NCBI RefSeq assembly: GCF_038397715.1
Contig: NZ_CP151633.1
Coordinates: forward strand, 2,976,001-3,040,000
Origin: Microbacterium sp. LWO14-1.2
Lineage (GTDB): Bacteria > Actinomycetota > Actinomycetes > Actinomycetales > Microbacteriaceae
Length of the DNA stretch: 64,000 nucleotides
Direction of reading: 5' to 3'
Shown here: positions 12,050-22,577 of the stretch, one piece after another
How positions within the stretch are numbered: the stretch's first letter is position 1
Layout: each line of letters begins with the position of its first letter
Translations under genes and position numbers: made by a program
The notes under the pieces: model-generated
What the model saw: the letters and a program-made list of their open reading frames with translations, nothing else
Told to the model about the DNA's origin: nothing
The model's database searches: none

Positions 12050-12765
12050 GCGGGCACCACCCGTGCGACGAACTGGTACCCGATGCTCTGAGCGGTCTCG
12101 ATGAAGGGACCCCCTGCGCCGGCCTCGCCGAGGACTCGCCGCAACTCGGCGATGCGGTGGTCGACGGCACGGCTCGATGTCGTGAAGTCGAACCCCCACA
12201 GGGTGGCGAGCAGATGCTCGCGGGTGTGGACCTCGCCCGGGTGGAGCATCAGGTACTCCAGGAGAGTCATCGCCTTGGGGGTGAGCGAGAGCTCGGCATC
12301 CGCTCTCCACACTCGACGCGCCGTCCTGTCGAGGACGAGATCGGCGGCGCGCAGCCGATGCGCCGACCGCAGCGTGGCACCGCCCTGGGCCGTACGGCGG
12401 AGCACAGCCCGGATGCGCGAGATCAGCTCATGCGGGTCGAACGGCTTGTTGAGGTAGTCGTCGGCGCCCTCGTCGAGGGCGGCGCTGCGCTCCCACGACT
12501 CGCCGACCTGCGTGAGCAGGATGATGGGCAGCCAGAGCTGCCTGGCGCGCACCCGACGGACGAACTCCCGACCGTCGACGTGGGGCATGAGCACATCGCA
12601 GACGACGAGGTCCGGCACGTCGCGCTCGACCTCGCGGAGCGCGTCGCGCCCGTCGCCGGCGATCCGCACGGAGAAACCGCTGCGCTCGAGGAACGGCCCG
12701 AGCGCGGTCGTGATCGCGTCGTCGTCGTCGACGAGGAGGATGCCGGGGCGATCTGGCGCGTCCAC
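12046..12765 (-). CDS. OmpR/PhoB-family response regulator
   Basis: The 239-residue protein has a receiver domain with acidic residues LVDDDD (11-16), phosphoacceptor Asp57 in VCDVLMP, Thr85 and Lys107. A winged-helix DNA-binding domain follows (about 140-235), with the wing region SRAVDHRIAELRRVLG. The start is GTG 12765, four bases after the stop of the DUF3060 lipoprotein gene, and its stop overlaps the kinase start. It is therefore part of a four-gene operon: OmpA-like lipoprotein, DUF3060 lipoprotein, regulator, kinase. Targets are unknown, and autoregulation of the lipoproteins is a plausible inference. Confidence 0.93.
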   Translation of the reverse strand: MDAPDRPGILLVDDDDAITTALGPFLERSGFSVRIAGDGRDALREVERDVPDLVVCDVLMPHVDGREFVRRVRARQLWLPIILLTQVGESWERSAALDEGADDYLNKPFDPHELISRIRAVLRRTAQGGATLRSAHRLRAADLVLDRTARRVWRADAELSLTPKAMTLLEYLMLHPGEVHTREHLLATLWGFDFTTSSRAVDHRIAELRRVLGEAGAGGPFIETAQSIGYQFVARVVPA

Positions 12766-12768
12766 CGC

Positions 12769-13293
12769 TCAGCCCCTCCGCAGCGTATTGGCCGTGCCGG
12801 TGTCGTTCACGGACGGGGTGGCGCCCGCCCAGAACACCGAGCTGGCGCTGCCCGACACCGACACGGCATCCACTGTCTCCACGTAGACCACGGTGCCGTC
12901 CCCGGAGAGCACGAGGCGCTGCACGTCGTCGGCGACCACGACCGCCGCATCCGCCTCGACGACGAGGTCGGGACAGGAGCCCTCGATGCGGATGACCGCT
13001 CCGTCCGCGGTGATCGGACCGGTCGGGCAGGCCGCGGTCGTCGACGCGGCGGCGATCAGCCTGTCACGATCGGCTTGGCCTTCGGCGCTCAGGCCGGAGC
13101 TCTCCATGGGTGCATCGGTGGTCGGTCGCGGTGTCGGTGTCGAGCGCTCGACCTGTGCGTCGGATGCGGCCGGGGCCGGAGTCGGTGCGTCATCGGCGGA
13201 CGGATCGACGATGGACACCGTGCATCCCGTCGTCGTCAGGGACCCGAGCAGCACGAACCCCACCAGGATCGATCTCGTTCTGCGGCGGCGCAT
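12769..13293 (-). CDS. DUF3060-type secreted lipoprotein
   Basis: From ATG 13293 (preceded by AGAGGA) the product is 174 residues. A basic signal peptide MRRRRTRSILVGFVLLG leads to the lipobox LTTTGC (Cys24). A Pro/Thr/Ala-rich linker (about 30-70) follows. The C-terminal part has the DUF3060 pattern of short beta strands (IRIEGSCPDLVVEADAAVVV to NDTGTANTLRRG), which probably forms a small beta-helix-like surface domain. No enzyme motif is present. An in-frame ATG at 13338 overlaps the previous stop (TGATG) and is an alternative start with a longer leader. The function is unknown; it sits between the OmpA-like gene and the two-component genes. Confidence 0.75.
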   Translation of the reverse strand: MRRRRTRSILVGFVLLGSLTTTGCTVSIVDPSADDAPTPAPAASDAQVERSTPTPRPTTDAPMESSGLSAEGQADRDRLIAAASTTAACPTGPITADGAVIRIEGSCPDLVVEADAAVVVADDVQRLVLSGDGTVVYVETVDAVSVSGSASSVFWAGATPSVNDTGTANTLRRG

Positions 13294-13337
13294 GTCCCTA
13301 TCCTCTCGTGTCGACCTCGTTCGGATGCCTCCGAGCA

Positions 13338-14534
13338 TCAGAACGTCGCAGGGATGAAGATCTCGACCCGGCGGTTCAGCTGGCGGCCGGCCGGGTTGTC
13401 GACACCGTCGATCTCATTGGCCGCGACCGGGCGACTCTCGCCGAAGCCCTCCGCGGTGAGGGTCGTCGTGACACCGCGGTCTTCGAGCGCTGCGACGACC
13501 GACTGCGCGCGTTCCTCCGACAGGGTCTGGTTCTCGGCATCCGATCCGATCGCGTCGGTGTGCCCGCTGACGGCAGCGTCGCTCACCCCGAGGCGCGTGA
13601 GCACCTCGGCCACGGTCGCGAGGGTCGATGCGGCATCCGCGCGGATGTCGCTCCTGTCGAAGTCGAAGAGCACGCCGTCGGCGAAGGTGAGCGTCGTGCC
13701 GCACGACGCCACGGGAGCGAGTGCGCCGAGCGGAGGGAACACCCCGAGCTCGGGAACGGGCGGCAGGGGAGCGGCCTTCACGGTCTCGCTGCCGACACGT
13801 GCCGTGCCGTCGCCCCAGTTCTGGATGGTGATGCGACCGTCGGCGTAGTTCCCCGATCCGTCGCCGAAGTTCTGGATCGTGACGGTGCCGTCGGTGTAGG
13901 TGCCGGATCCGTCGCCGAAGTTCTGGATCGTCCTGGCGCCGTCGGTGTAGTTCCCTGATCCGTCGCCGAAGATCTGCACGGTCTTGCTCGCGTCCGCGTA
14001 CGTGCCGGATCCGTCGCCGAAGTTCTGGATGGTCACGGTGCCGTCGGTGTAGTTTCCCGACCCGTCTCCGAAGTTCTGGATCGCGACCCCGTTGATCGTC
14101 GAGGTGCCCGATCCGTCTCCGAAGTTCTGCACCGTCCCGTCGGGACCTGTGAAGGTGCCGGAGCCATCTCCGTAGAGATACGCGGTGCCGGAGCCCGACA
14201 CCACCGCCCCTCCGGCGTCGCAGTGCGCGGGCGAGGCCACGACTCCTGGGATCCCCGCCAGCGCCTCATTCACCTCGATCGTGAACGCCGAGGCCGACGA
14301 GTCGAGCAGCGACAGATCCGGCAGCACGAACAGAGGCACGGGAGGGAACTCCCCGACGTCGTAGCCGGCCACGGTGACGGTCGACGGCGTCGCGGACGCG
14401 GTGGGCGTCGGCTTCGGGGCGGAGGTCGGCGCGTCGGCCGCGGGCTCGGGTGCGCACCCGGCGAGCAGGATGAGCGCGGAGCAGGCGGCGGCCAGGCCGA
14501 GACGAGGGGCGGAGGCGGAGCGTCGCGTGGTCAT
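13338..14534 (-). CDS. OmpA-family lipoprotein with a tandem GDGSG repeat array
   Basis: The ATG 14534 start gives 398 residues. A signal peptide ends in the lipobox LILLAGC (Cys27), followed by a Pro/Thr linker (30-55). Residues 119-252 are eight consecutive units of about 17 residues with the pattern QNFGDGSGxYxDGxxTI. The C-terminal OmpA/MotB domain (about 280-398) includes LFDFDRSDIRADAASTL, SGHTDAIG and QLNRRVEIFI, a non-covalent peptidoglycan-binding fold. The protein is probably anchored in the cytoplasmic membrane and bound to the wall. It is the first gene of the operon with the DUF3060 lipoprotein and the two-component pair. The repeat is not a family I can name. Confidence 0.85.
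   Translation of the reverse strand: MTTRRSASAPRLGLAAACSALILLAGCAPEPAADAPTSAPKPTPTASATPSTVTVAGYDVGEFPPVPLFVLPDLSLLDSSASAFTIEVNEALAGIPGVVASPAHCDAGGAVVSGSGTAYLYGDGSGTFTGPDGTVQNFGDGSGTSTINGVAIQNFGDGSGNYTDGTVTIQNFGDGSGTYADASKTVQIFGDGSGNYTDGARTIQNFGDGSGTYTDGTVTIQNFGDGSGNYADGRITIQNWGDGTARVGSETVKAAPLPPVPELGVFPPLGALAPVASCGTTLTFADGVLFDFDRSDIRADAASTLATVAEVLTRLGVSDAAVSGHTDAIGSDAENQTLSEERAQSVVAALEDRGVTTTLTAEGFGESRPVAANEIDGVDNPAGRQLNRRVEIFIPATF
13779..14180 (-). repeat. 51-bp coding tandem repeats (8 units) in the OmpA-like gene
   Basis: Seven 51-bp units and one shorter last unit encode the array. Units differ mainly in third positions and in the variable xYxDGxxT part; the NFGDGSG core is nearly invariant. 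One unit has QIF instead of QNF, and the last has QNWGDGT. Near-identical non-adjacent units suggest past unit duplication. Confidence 0.85.
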
Positions 14535-14614
14535 GCTTCGAGAGTATCCAGCCGGTGTCGCTGCCCTGTCGCACGGGTGTCGCAGTCCTGAGACATCGCG
14601 CCGGCGCAGCCGCC

Positions 14615-15400
14615 TCATCGGCGCAGGCGCGCCTCGAGGACGGACGCGGTGTCGCGCACGGCCGCCGCCAGCGCGCCTCCGTCGAGCTCGGGGTCGGCCC
14701 ACGTGACGGCGACGGCGGCGACCGGCCACGCGGCATGGTCGCGGACGACGGCGCCGACGCTGCGCAGTCCGTCGGCGACCTCGCTGTCCTCCGTCGCGTA
14801 GCCGCGCTCGCGCACGGTGCGCAGCACCTCACGGAGCTCGCGGGGCGTACGGGGCCCGAGTCCCGTGCGGTCGGGGAACGCCGAGGCGCTCGGGTACAGC
14901 GCGCGCACCTGCTCTCGGGGGAGGGCGGCGAGCATCGCGCGGCCGGACGCGGTGAGGTGTGCGGGAAGCCGCACCCCGACGTCGGTGACGAGCGCGGGGC
15001 GCCGCGGCGCTCTCTCCTCCACGATGTAGAGCACGTCGCCGCCGCTCATGACCGCGAGATGCGCGCTCTCGCCGAGGCGGTCGGACAGGGCCGCGACGAG
15101 CGGACGACCGAGCCGGGCGAGGGGCTGCTGCCTCGCGTAGCCGCCGGCGAGCTCGAACGCCGAGGTGCCGAGACCCCACCGGCGCTCCTCGGCGAGGTGC
15201 AGGACGAAGCCGTGCTCGGCCAGGGTCGTGAGCAGGTGGTAGACCGTCGACCGGGGGAGCGCGAGATCGCGGGCGATGGCCGACGCGGCCACCGGTGCCG
15301 GGCGTCCGGCGAGATAGCGCAGCATCCGCAGCGTGTTGTCGGCCGCCGGAACCTGCGCGCCGGGGCCGCGCTCGCGTCCTGCCCCTGTGTCTGAGATCAC
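14615..15400 (-). CDS. IclR-family transcriptional regulator, probable regulator of the hut operon
   Basis: From GTG 15400 the product is 261 residues, the usual size for the family. The winged HTH is at about 22-75, with the recognition segment ALPRSTVYHLL. The effector-binding domain follows (LGESAHLAVMSGGDVLYI, LPAHLTASGRAMLAALP). The gene is divergent from hutHUI, and a 26-bp inverted repeat (15384-15409) overlaps its own 5' end. It is therefore a good candidate to control histidine degradation and itself, with a histidine or urocanate type inducer. An in-frame ATG at 15460 would give a longer product starting inside the hutH start region and is less likely. Confidence 0.85.
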   Translation of the reverse strand: MISDTGAGRERGPGAQVPAADNTLRMLRYLAGRPAPVAASAIARDLALPRSTVYHLLTTLAEHGFVLHLAEERRWGLGTSAFELAGGYARQQPLARLGRPLVAALSDRLGESAHLAVMSGGDVLYIVEERAPRRPALVTDVGVRLPAHLTASGRAMLAALPREQVRALYPSASAFPDRTGLGPRTPRELREVLRTVRERGYATEDSEVADGLRSVGAVVRDHAAWPVAAVAVTWADPELDGGALAAAVRDTASVLEARLRR

Positions 15401-15409
15401 AGACACAGG
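15384..15409. promoter_or_regulatory. 26-bp palindromic operator candidate at the 5' end of iclR, upstream of hutH
   Basis: Perfect 10-base arms CCTGTGTCTG (15384-15393) and CAGACACAGG (15400-15409) flank AGATCA. It lies 49 bases upstream of the hutH start and at the 5' end of the iclR gene. The size and symmetry suit an IclR-dimer site, and the position would let one protein control both directions. Confidence 0.65.
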
Positions 15410-15458
15410 ATGCCATGGCGCCCTGTCCGACACCACTGCGCGGGTGTGGAATCGAACC

Positions 15459-16992
15459 ATGAGCTCTTCCTCCTCCGTCGTCGTGGGTGCCGCCCCGCTC
15501 ACGATCTCCGACGTCGTCGCCGTCGCCCGCCACGATGCCGCCGTCGTCCTCGCGCCCGAAGCCCTCGACCGGGTGCGGCAGACCAGAGCGGTCGTCGACG
15601 GACTCGCCGCCGACCCGAATCCGCACTACGGGGTGTCGACGGGCTTCGGCGCTCTCGCCACCACGTTCATCGCGGCCGACCGTCGTCGGCAGCTGCAGGC
15701 CAGCCTGATCCGCTCGCACGCTGCGGGGACGGGGGCCGAGGTCGAGCGCGAGGTCGTGCGGGGTCTCCAGCTCCTGCGCCTGCAGACGCTGGCATCGGGC
15801 CGCACGGGCGTGCGTCCCGTGGTGGTGGAGACCTACGCGGCCCTGCTGAATGCCGGGATCGCGCCGATCGTGCGCGAGTACGGATCGCTGGGATGCTCCG
15901 GTGACCTCGCGCCGCTCGCCCACATCGCTCTCGCCGCGATGGGCGAGGGAGAGGTGCGGGTTCGCGGCGGCGAGATCGTCTCCGCGGCCGACGCGCTCGC
16001 CGCTGCGGGGATCCCGCCCCTGGAACTCGTCGAGAAGGAGGGGCTCGCCCTCATCAACGGCACCGACGGGATGCTGGCCATGCTCGCCCTCGCGCTGCAC
16101 GATCTCGAGACCCTGATGCTGACGGCCGATATCGCCGCGGCGATGTCGATCGAGTCGCAGCTCGGGACGGATGCCGTGTTCGCCGCCGACCTCATGATGC
16201 TGCGGCCGCAGTTCGGGCAGGCCGAGTCCGCGCGCAACCTTCGATCGTTCCTCGGCGACTCGCCCGTCGTGCACAGCCACAAGGGCCCGGAGGACGGCCG
16301 GGTGCAGGACGCCTACTCGCTGCGCTGCTCGCCGCAGGTGCACGGCGCCGCCCGCGACACCATGGCGCACGCCACGCTGATCGCCGACCGCGAGCTGATG
16401 AGTGTGATCGACAACCCCGTCATCACCCTCGACGGGCGGATCGAGTCGAACGGCAACTTCCACGGAGCGCCGGTCGCCGCCGTGCTCGACTTCCTCGCCA
16501 TCTCGGTGGCCGACGTCGCCTCGGTCTCCGAGCGACGCACCGACCGTGCGCTGGACCCGGCCCGCAATCGCGGGCTCCCGCCGTTCCTCGCCCACGAGGT
16601 CGGCGTCGACTCCGGGCTCATGATCGCGCAGTACGCCGCAGCCGGCATCGTCTCCGAGCTCAAGCGCCTCGCCGCCCCGGCATCCGTCGACTCCATCCCC
16701 TCGTCGGCCATGCAGGAGGACCACGTCTCGATGGGGTGGGCGGCCGCGCGCAAGCTGCGTCGCGCGATCGACGGGCTCGGCCGCGTGCTGGCCATCGAGA
16801 TCCTCACCGGGGCGCGGGCCCTCGACCTGCGCGCGCCGTTGCAGGCAGGGCCGGCGACCGGTGCGGTGCGCGACCTCGTGCGCACCGTCGCCGCCGGCCC
16901 AGGACCCGACCACTACCTCTCACCCGACATGGAGGCCGTGACCGCGCTGGTGCAGTCCGGCTCCGTCGCCCGCATCGCACAGGAGCACGCGC

Positions 16993-17000
<8 letters not shown>
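15459..17000 (+). CDS. hutH: histidine ammonia-lyase
   Basis: From ATG 15459 the protein has 513 residues, normal for HAL. It converts L-histidine to trans-urocanate and ammonia in the cytoplasm. The active-site electrophile MIO forms from the segment [14 protein letters not shown]. Here the triad reads Cys146-Ser147-Gly148 in place of the commoner Ala-Ser-Gly, a variant the family signature tolerates. Other landmarks are [13 protein letters not shown] near the N-terminus and the [14 protein letters not shown] segment. It is the first gene of a tightly packed hutHUI operon; its stop overlaps the hutU start by 8 bases. A longer frame from 15333 crosses the operator and is not the start. Confidence 0.96.
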
Positions 17001-18671
<1,671 letters not shown>

Positions 18672-18675
<4 letters not shown>

Positions 18676-19841
18676 ACACCACGCTCATCACCGGCATCGG
18701 GGAGCTGACCACCAACGCCGGCTCCGACCCGACCGACCCCTGCGGCACGATCCTCGACGCGGCCGTGCTGATCGAGCAGGAGCGGATCGCCTGGGTCGGT
18801 CCGTCCGCCGACGCCCCGTCGGCGGACGACGTGATCGATGCGCGCGGACGCGCGATGATCCCCGGCTTCGTCGACAGTCACAGCCACCTCGTGTTCGGCG
18901 GCGACCGCGCCGCCGAGTTCGAGGCGCGCATGGCTGGCCAGAGGTATGCCGCGGGCGGCATCCGCTCCACGGTGGCGGCGACCAGGGCGGCGACGGATGC
19001 CGAGCTGCGCTCTCGGCTGCGCGGGTTCGTCGACGAGATGCTCGCCCAGGGCACGACCACGGTCGAGATCAAGAGCGGGTACGGTCTCACCGTCGCCGAC
19101 GAGCAGCGGCTGGTGCGCCTCGCCGCGGAGGTGACCTCGGAGGTCACGTTCCTCGGCGCGCACGTCGTACCCGCCGAGTATGCGGAGCACCCCGAGGAAT
19201 ACGTCGACCTCGTCTGCGGCCCCATGCTCGCAGCCTGCGCTCCGCACGCGCGATGGGTCGACGCGTTCTGCGAGACGGGGGCGTTCACGGTCGCGCAGTC
19301 GCGCCGTATCCTCGACGCGGGAATCGCGCGCGGGCTGCGACCTCGTCTGCACGCGAGCCAGCTCGGCCCCGGGGACGGGGTGCGGCTCGCGGTCGAGCTC
19401 GGCGCCGCCTCGGTGGATCACGGCACCTATCTGACCGACGCCGACGTCACCGCGCTCGCCGGCTCGGACACCGTCCTGACGCTGCTCCCCGGCGTCGAGT
19501 TCTCGACGAGACAGCCCTATCCGGATGCGCGACGGCTGATCGACGCGGGAGTGACCGTCGCGATCGCGTGCGACACGAATCCCGGCTCGAGCTTCACCTC
19601 GTCGATGCCGTTCTGCATCGCGATCGCCGTGCGCGACATGGGCATGACCCCGGCGGAAGCCGTGTGGGCGGCGACCGCCGGGGGTGCACGCGCGCTGCGC
19701 AGGGACGACATCGGCATCATCGCGCCCGGTGCCCGAGCGGACCTCGTGCTGCTGGACGCGCCGACGCGCATCCACCTCGCCTACCGCCCCGGCGTGCCGC
19801 TGGTCGCGCGCGTGTGGAAGGACGGAGCGGCCGTCCGCTGA
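18672..19841 (+). CDS. hutI: imidazolonepropionase
   Basis: GTG 18672 overlaps the hutU stop (GTGA) and gives 389 residues. It belongs to the amidohydrolase superfamily: metal-binding HxH in [10 protein letters not shown] (about residue 70), later His residues in [11 protein letters not shown] and [11 protein letters not shown], and the catalytic Asp in [11 protein letters not shown]. It hydrolyses imidazolone-5-propionate to N-formimino-L-glutamate. It ends 31 bases before the convergent glycosidase gene. The formiminoglutamate hydrolase expected next is not adjacent; a candidate is at 26087-27001. Confidence 0.96.
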
Positions 19842-19872
19842 CGCCACCGATCGGATGCCGTCAACGGACGAC

Positions 19873-21741
19873 TCAGCGCAGTGCCTCCGCGCACACCACG
19901 GCGGCGGCGGCCGACCAGGCCTGGGGCCGGCACGCGGCCGGGTAGGGCACGGGGCGGCCGCCCGGCACGCGCGGTTCGCCCGAGTGCAGCTCGGGAACGC
20001 GATAGTCGAACCCCTCGGCGAGATCGAGCAGCTGCCCGGCGATGCCGCGGGCGTGATCCGCGAGGCCGGCGCGCAGCATCCCGTGCACGGCGATCGCGGT
20101 GTCGTGGGTCCACACGCTGCCGCCGTGGTAGCTGAGCGGCCAGTAGCCGGCGGCATCCGTCGACATGGTGCGGATCCCGTAGCCGCTCGACATGCTCTCG
20201 CCGTCGAGGAGCTCGGCGCACGCGCGCTCCTCGTCGGCGTCGAGCAGACCGGTGCCGATCAGGTGGCCGATGTTGCTCGTGAGCGTGTCGACCGGGGCGC
20301 CGTGCGCGTCGAGCGCGATGGCCGGGTACCGCCCCTCGGGGGTCGTCACCCAGTACGCCTCGCGGAACCGCTGCCGCAGGTCCGCCGCCCAGGAGCGCAG
20401 CTCGTCGCCGCCCGGTTCGCCCAGCTCGTCGAGCAGCGCCGCACCGCGCACGGCGGCCTCGTAGGCGTAGCCCTGCACCTCGCTCAGAGCGATCGGCCCT
20501 TCCGCGAGTCGGCCGTCGCGCCACTGGATCGAGTCGCCGGAGTCCTTCCACCCCTGGTTGGCGAGGCCGTGCCCTGTCTCATCGGCGTAGTCGATGAAGC
20601 CGCTGCCCGAGGCGTCGCCGTGCTCGATCATCCAGCGGACGGCGGCGCGGAGTGCGGGGAGCAGATCACGGAGTTCACCGGCGGGCATGCCGGCGTCGCG
20701 CGCATCGGCGAGCAGGCACACCCAGAGCGGCGTCGCATCGACCGTGCCGTAGTACAGGGGCGGGAGCAGCACCCCTTCGCCGGGCAGGGAGAGCTCGGCG
20801 CTGCGCAGCTCGTGCGCGATCTTGCCGGGGGCCTCGGCGGTTCGCGGGTCGACGGTCGTGCCCTGCAGGCGCGCGAGCACTCGGAGCGTCGACCCGGCGA
20901 TCGTCGGATCGGATGCCAGGGCGAGGCGCGCGGCCCAGATCGAGTCGCGCCCGAACAGGGTGAAGAACCAGGGAGCGCCCGCCGCATAGAAGTCGTCGTC
21001 CGGGTGATCGGGGAGCGCCAGGCGCAAGGCGTCGAGGTCCGCCGTGGCCCGGTCGAGCCACCGGGCGGCGCGGGGGTCGATCCCGGTGGCGACATCGCGG
21101 AGGTCGGCCGAACGCGTGGGCGCGGTCACGACGAGCGTCGGGTCGTCGAGGGCGGCCACCCAGGACAGCTCGACGGCAGCGCGCGGTTCGACGACCGCAC
21201 GCCAGGCGACGACGAGTTCGCCTCCCTCGACCGACACCGCGGCGCCCGGGGCCGAGAGCGCGAACGAGGCCTCACCGGCCCGGCAGCGCTCGCCGTCCCA
21301 CGTCCACTGCTCCGCCCCGGGCACTCCCGCCTTGACGAGCTGCATGGGGGAGAAGTCGGGCCGCACGCGCACCGCGACGTCGACCTCGACCGCATCCTCG
21401 AGGTGCGAGGAGAACCGCAGCGTCTCGGTGAACCGCCCCGCCGTCACGGTGCGATCGCGGTCGAGGCGCAGCTTGGGGTCGGCCGCCGCGTCGTCGAGGC
21501 CGCGCAGCAGGTCGGTGAACCGCACCCGCTGCGGAGTCGGCGAGGAGCATCCGATCGACTCGAGAGCCGTGCCGCGCACCGCGAGGTCGATCCCGGCGAT
21601 GTGTCGGACGTCGCCGTGGAACACGCCGTGGATCGAGGCGGTGCCGACGCGCCCCGCGCGATCGGACCAGACCTGGGTGGGGGCGTCGAGCACGATGACG
21701 GCGTCGTCGAGCAGCGGCTGGAGGTGGGGGCGGTCGGTCAT
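19873..21741 (-). CDS. glycogen-debranching-type glycosidase (amylo-alpha-1,6-glucosidase family)
   Basis: From ATG 21741 (ATGA overlap with the upstream permease stop) the product is 622 residues without a signal peptide, so it is cytoplasmic. The N-terminal half (about 10-200) is the GDE N-terminal beta-sandwich. The C-terminal half is an (alpha/alpha)6 domain with FTLFGRDSIWAARLAL, NQGWKDSGDSI and YAYEAAVRGAALL. These match trehalase/amylo-1,6-glucosidase-like glycosidases, with Asp in GRDS and the acidic pair in the KDSGDS segment as likely catalytic residues. It is the last gene of the sugar ABC operon and probably hydrolyses the imported oligosaccharide. The exact linkage cannot be told. 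Confidence 0.85.
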   Translation of the reverse strand: MTDRPHLQPLLDDAVIVLDAPTQVWSDRAGRVGTASIHGVFHGDVRHIAGIDLAVRGTALESIGCSSPTPQRVRFTDLLRGLDDAAADPKLRLDRDRTVTAGRFTETLRFSSHLEDAVEVDVAVRVRPDFSPMQLVKAGVPGAEQWTWDGERCRAGEASFALSAPGAAVSVEGGELVVAWRAVVEPRAAVELSWVAALDDPTLVVTAPTRSADLRDVATGIDPRAARWLDRATADLDALRLALPDHPDDDFYAAGAPWFFTLFGRDSIWAARLALASDPTIAGSTLRVLARLQGTTVDPRTAEAPGKIAHELRSAELSLPGEGVLLPPLYYGTVDATPLWVCLLADARDAGMPAGELRDLLPALRAAVRWMIEHGDASGSGFIDYADETGHGLANQGWKDSGDSIQWRDGRLAEGPIALSEVQGYAYEAAVRGAALLDELGEPGGDELRSWAADLRQRFREAYWVTTPEGRYPAIALDAHGAPVDTLTSNIGHLIGTGLLDADEERACAELLDGESMSSGYGIRTMSTDAAGYWPLSYHGGSVWTHDTAIAVHGMLRAGLADHARGIAGQLLDLAEGFDYRVPELHSGEPRVPGGRPVPYPAACRPQAWSAAAAVVCAEALR

Positions 21742-22577
21742 TCCTTGACGGCTCCTTCGGTGGAATTCATGATGCGGCGCTGGAAGACGAAGAACATCAC
21801 GGCGACGGGGATCGTCATGATGAGGGCCGCCGCCAGCTTGAGCGGATACTGGGTGCCCTGGCTGAGTTGGCCGCTCGCGAGCGAGGCGACGCCCTTCGTG
21901 AGCGTCGTCAGGGCGGGGTCGTTGGTCGACACGATGAAGTGGCTGAGCTCGTTCCAGGAACCCTGGAACGACAGGATGACGATGGTGATGAGGGCCGGTG
22001 TCGCCATCGGCAGCACCACCGACCAGAACATGCGGAACGTGCCGGCGCCGTCGATGCGGGCCTGCTCCTCGACCGACACCGGGATCGACTCGAAGAAGTT
22101 CTTCATGATGAAGACCCCGGCGGCGTCGACGAGCAGCGGCAGGATCATGCCCGCGTAGGAGTTGAAGATGCCGAGCTGATTGATCACGAGGAACTTGGGG
22201 ATCAGCAGCACGACGGTCGGGACCGACATCACGGCCACGAGCGCGGCGAACACGACGCCGCGCCCGCGGAACCGCAGACGGGCCAGCGCATACCCGGCGA
22301 GCGAGTTGAAGAACACGCGTCCGGCGGTGACGAAGATCGTTACGATGGCGCTGTTGACGAACCACGACGGGAAGTCCGAGTTCGCGAAGAGGCGCTCGTA
22401 GGCGGCGAAGGTCCACGAGTCGGGGAGCAGGCCGACGCCCGACGATGCGGCATCCTCGTCGGTCTTGAAGCTCGTGAAGACCTGGATGAGGAACGGGTAG
22501 ATGTAGATCAGGGCGAGCACGATCAGCACCGCGTAGAGCACGATCTGCCACGTCAGCTGCTTCGACGACAGCTTCAT
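21738..22577 (-). CDS. carbohydrate ABC transporter permease, MalG type
   Basis: The 279-residue protein has about six membrane helices and the EAA loop with EEQARIDGAGTFRMFWSVVL, which docks the ATPase. It belongs to the CUT1 sugar-importer family. It overlaps the other permease at its start and the glycosidase at its stop by 4 bases each. No ATP-binding subunit is encoded nearby, so the system probably uses a shared MsiK-type ATPase, which is common in actinobacteria. Confidence 0.92.
   Translation of the reverse strand: MKLSSKQLTWQIVLYAVLIVLALIYIYPFLIQVFTSFKTDEDAASSGVGLLPDSWTFAAYERLFANSDFPSWFVNSAIVTIFVTAGRVFFNSLAGYALARLRFRGRGVVFAALVAVMSVPTVVLLIPKFLVINQLGIFNSYAGMILPLLVDAAGVFIMKNFFESIPVSVEEQARIDGAGTFRMFWSVVLPMATPALITIVILSFQGSWNELSHFIVSTNDPALTTLTKGVASLASGQLSQGTQYPLKLAAALIMTIPVAVMFFVFQRRIMNSTEGAVKE

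Noticed and set aside
13779..14180. Regular repeats considered as a CRISPR array
   Set aside because: The repeats are contiguous 51-bp units without unique spacers and keep one reading frame encoding a protein repeat; no cas genes are near.
14829..16913. Minus-strand open frame of about 694 codons across iclR and hutH
   Set aside because: It shadows hutH on the other strand and runs out of frame through iclR; the product is His/Gly/Arg-rich without domains.
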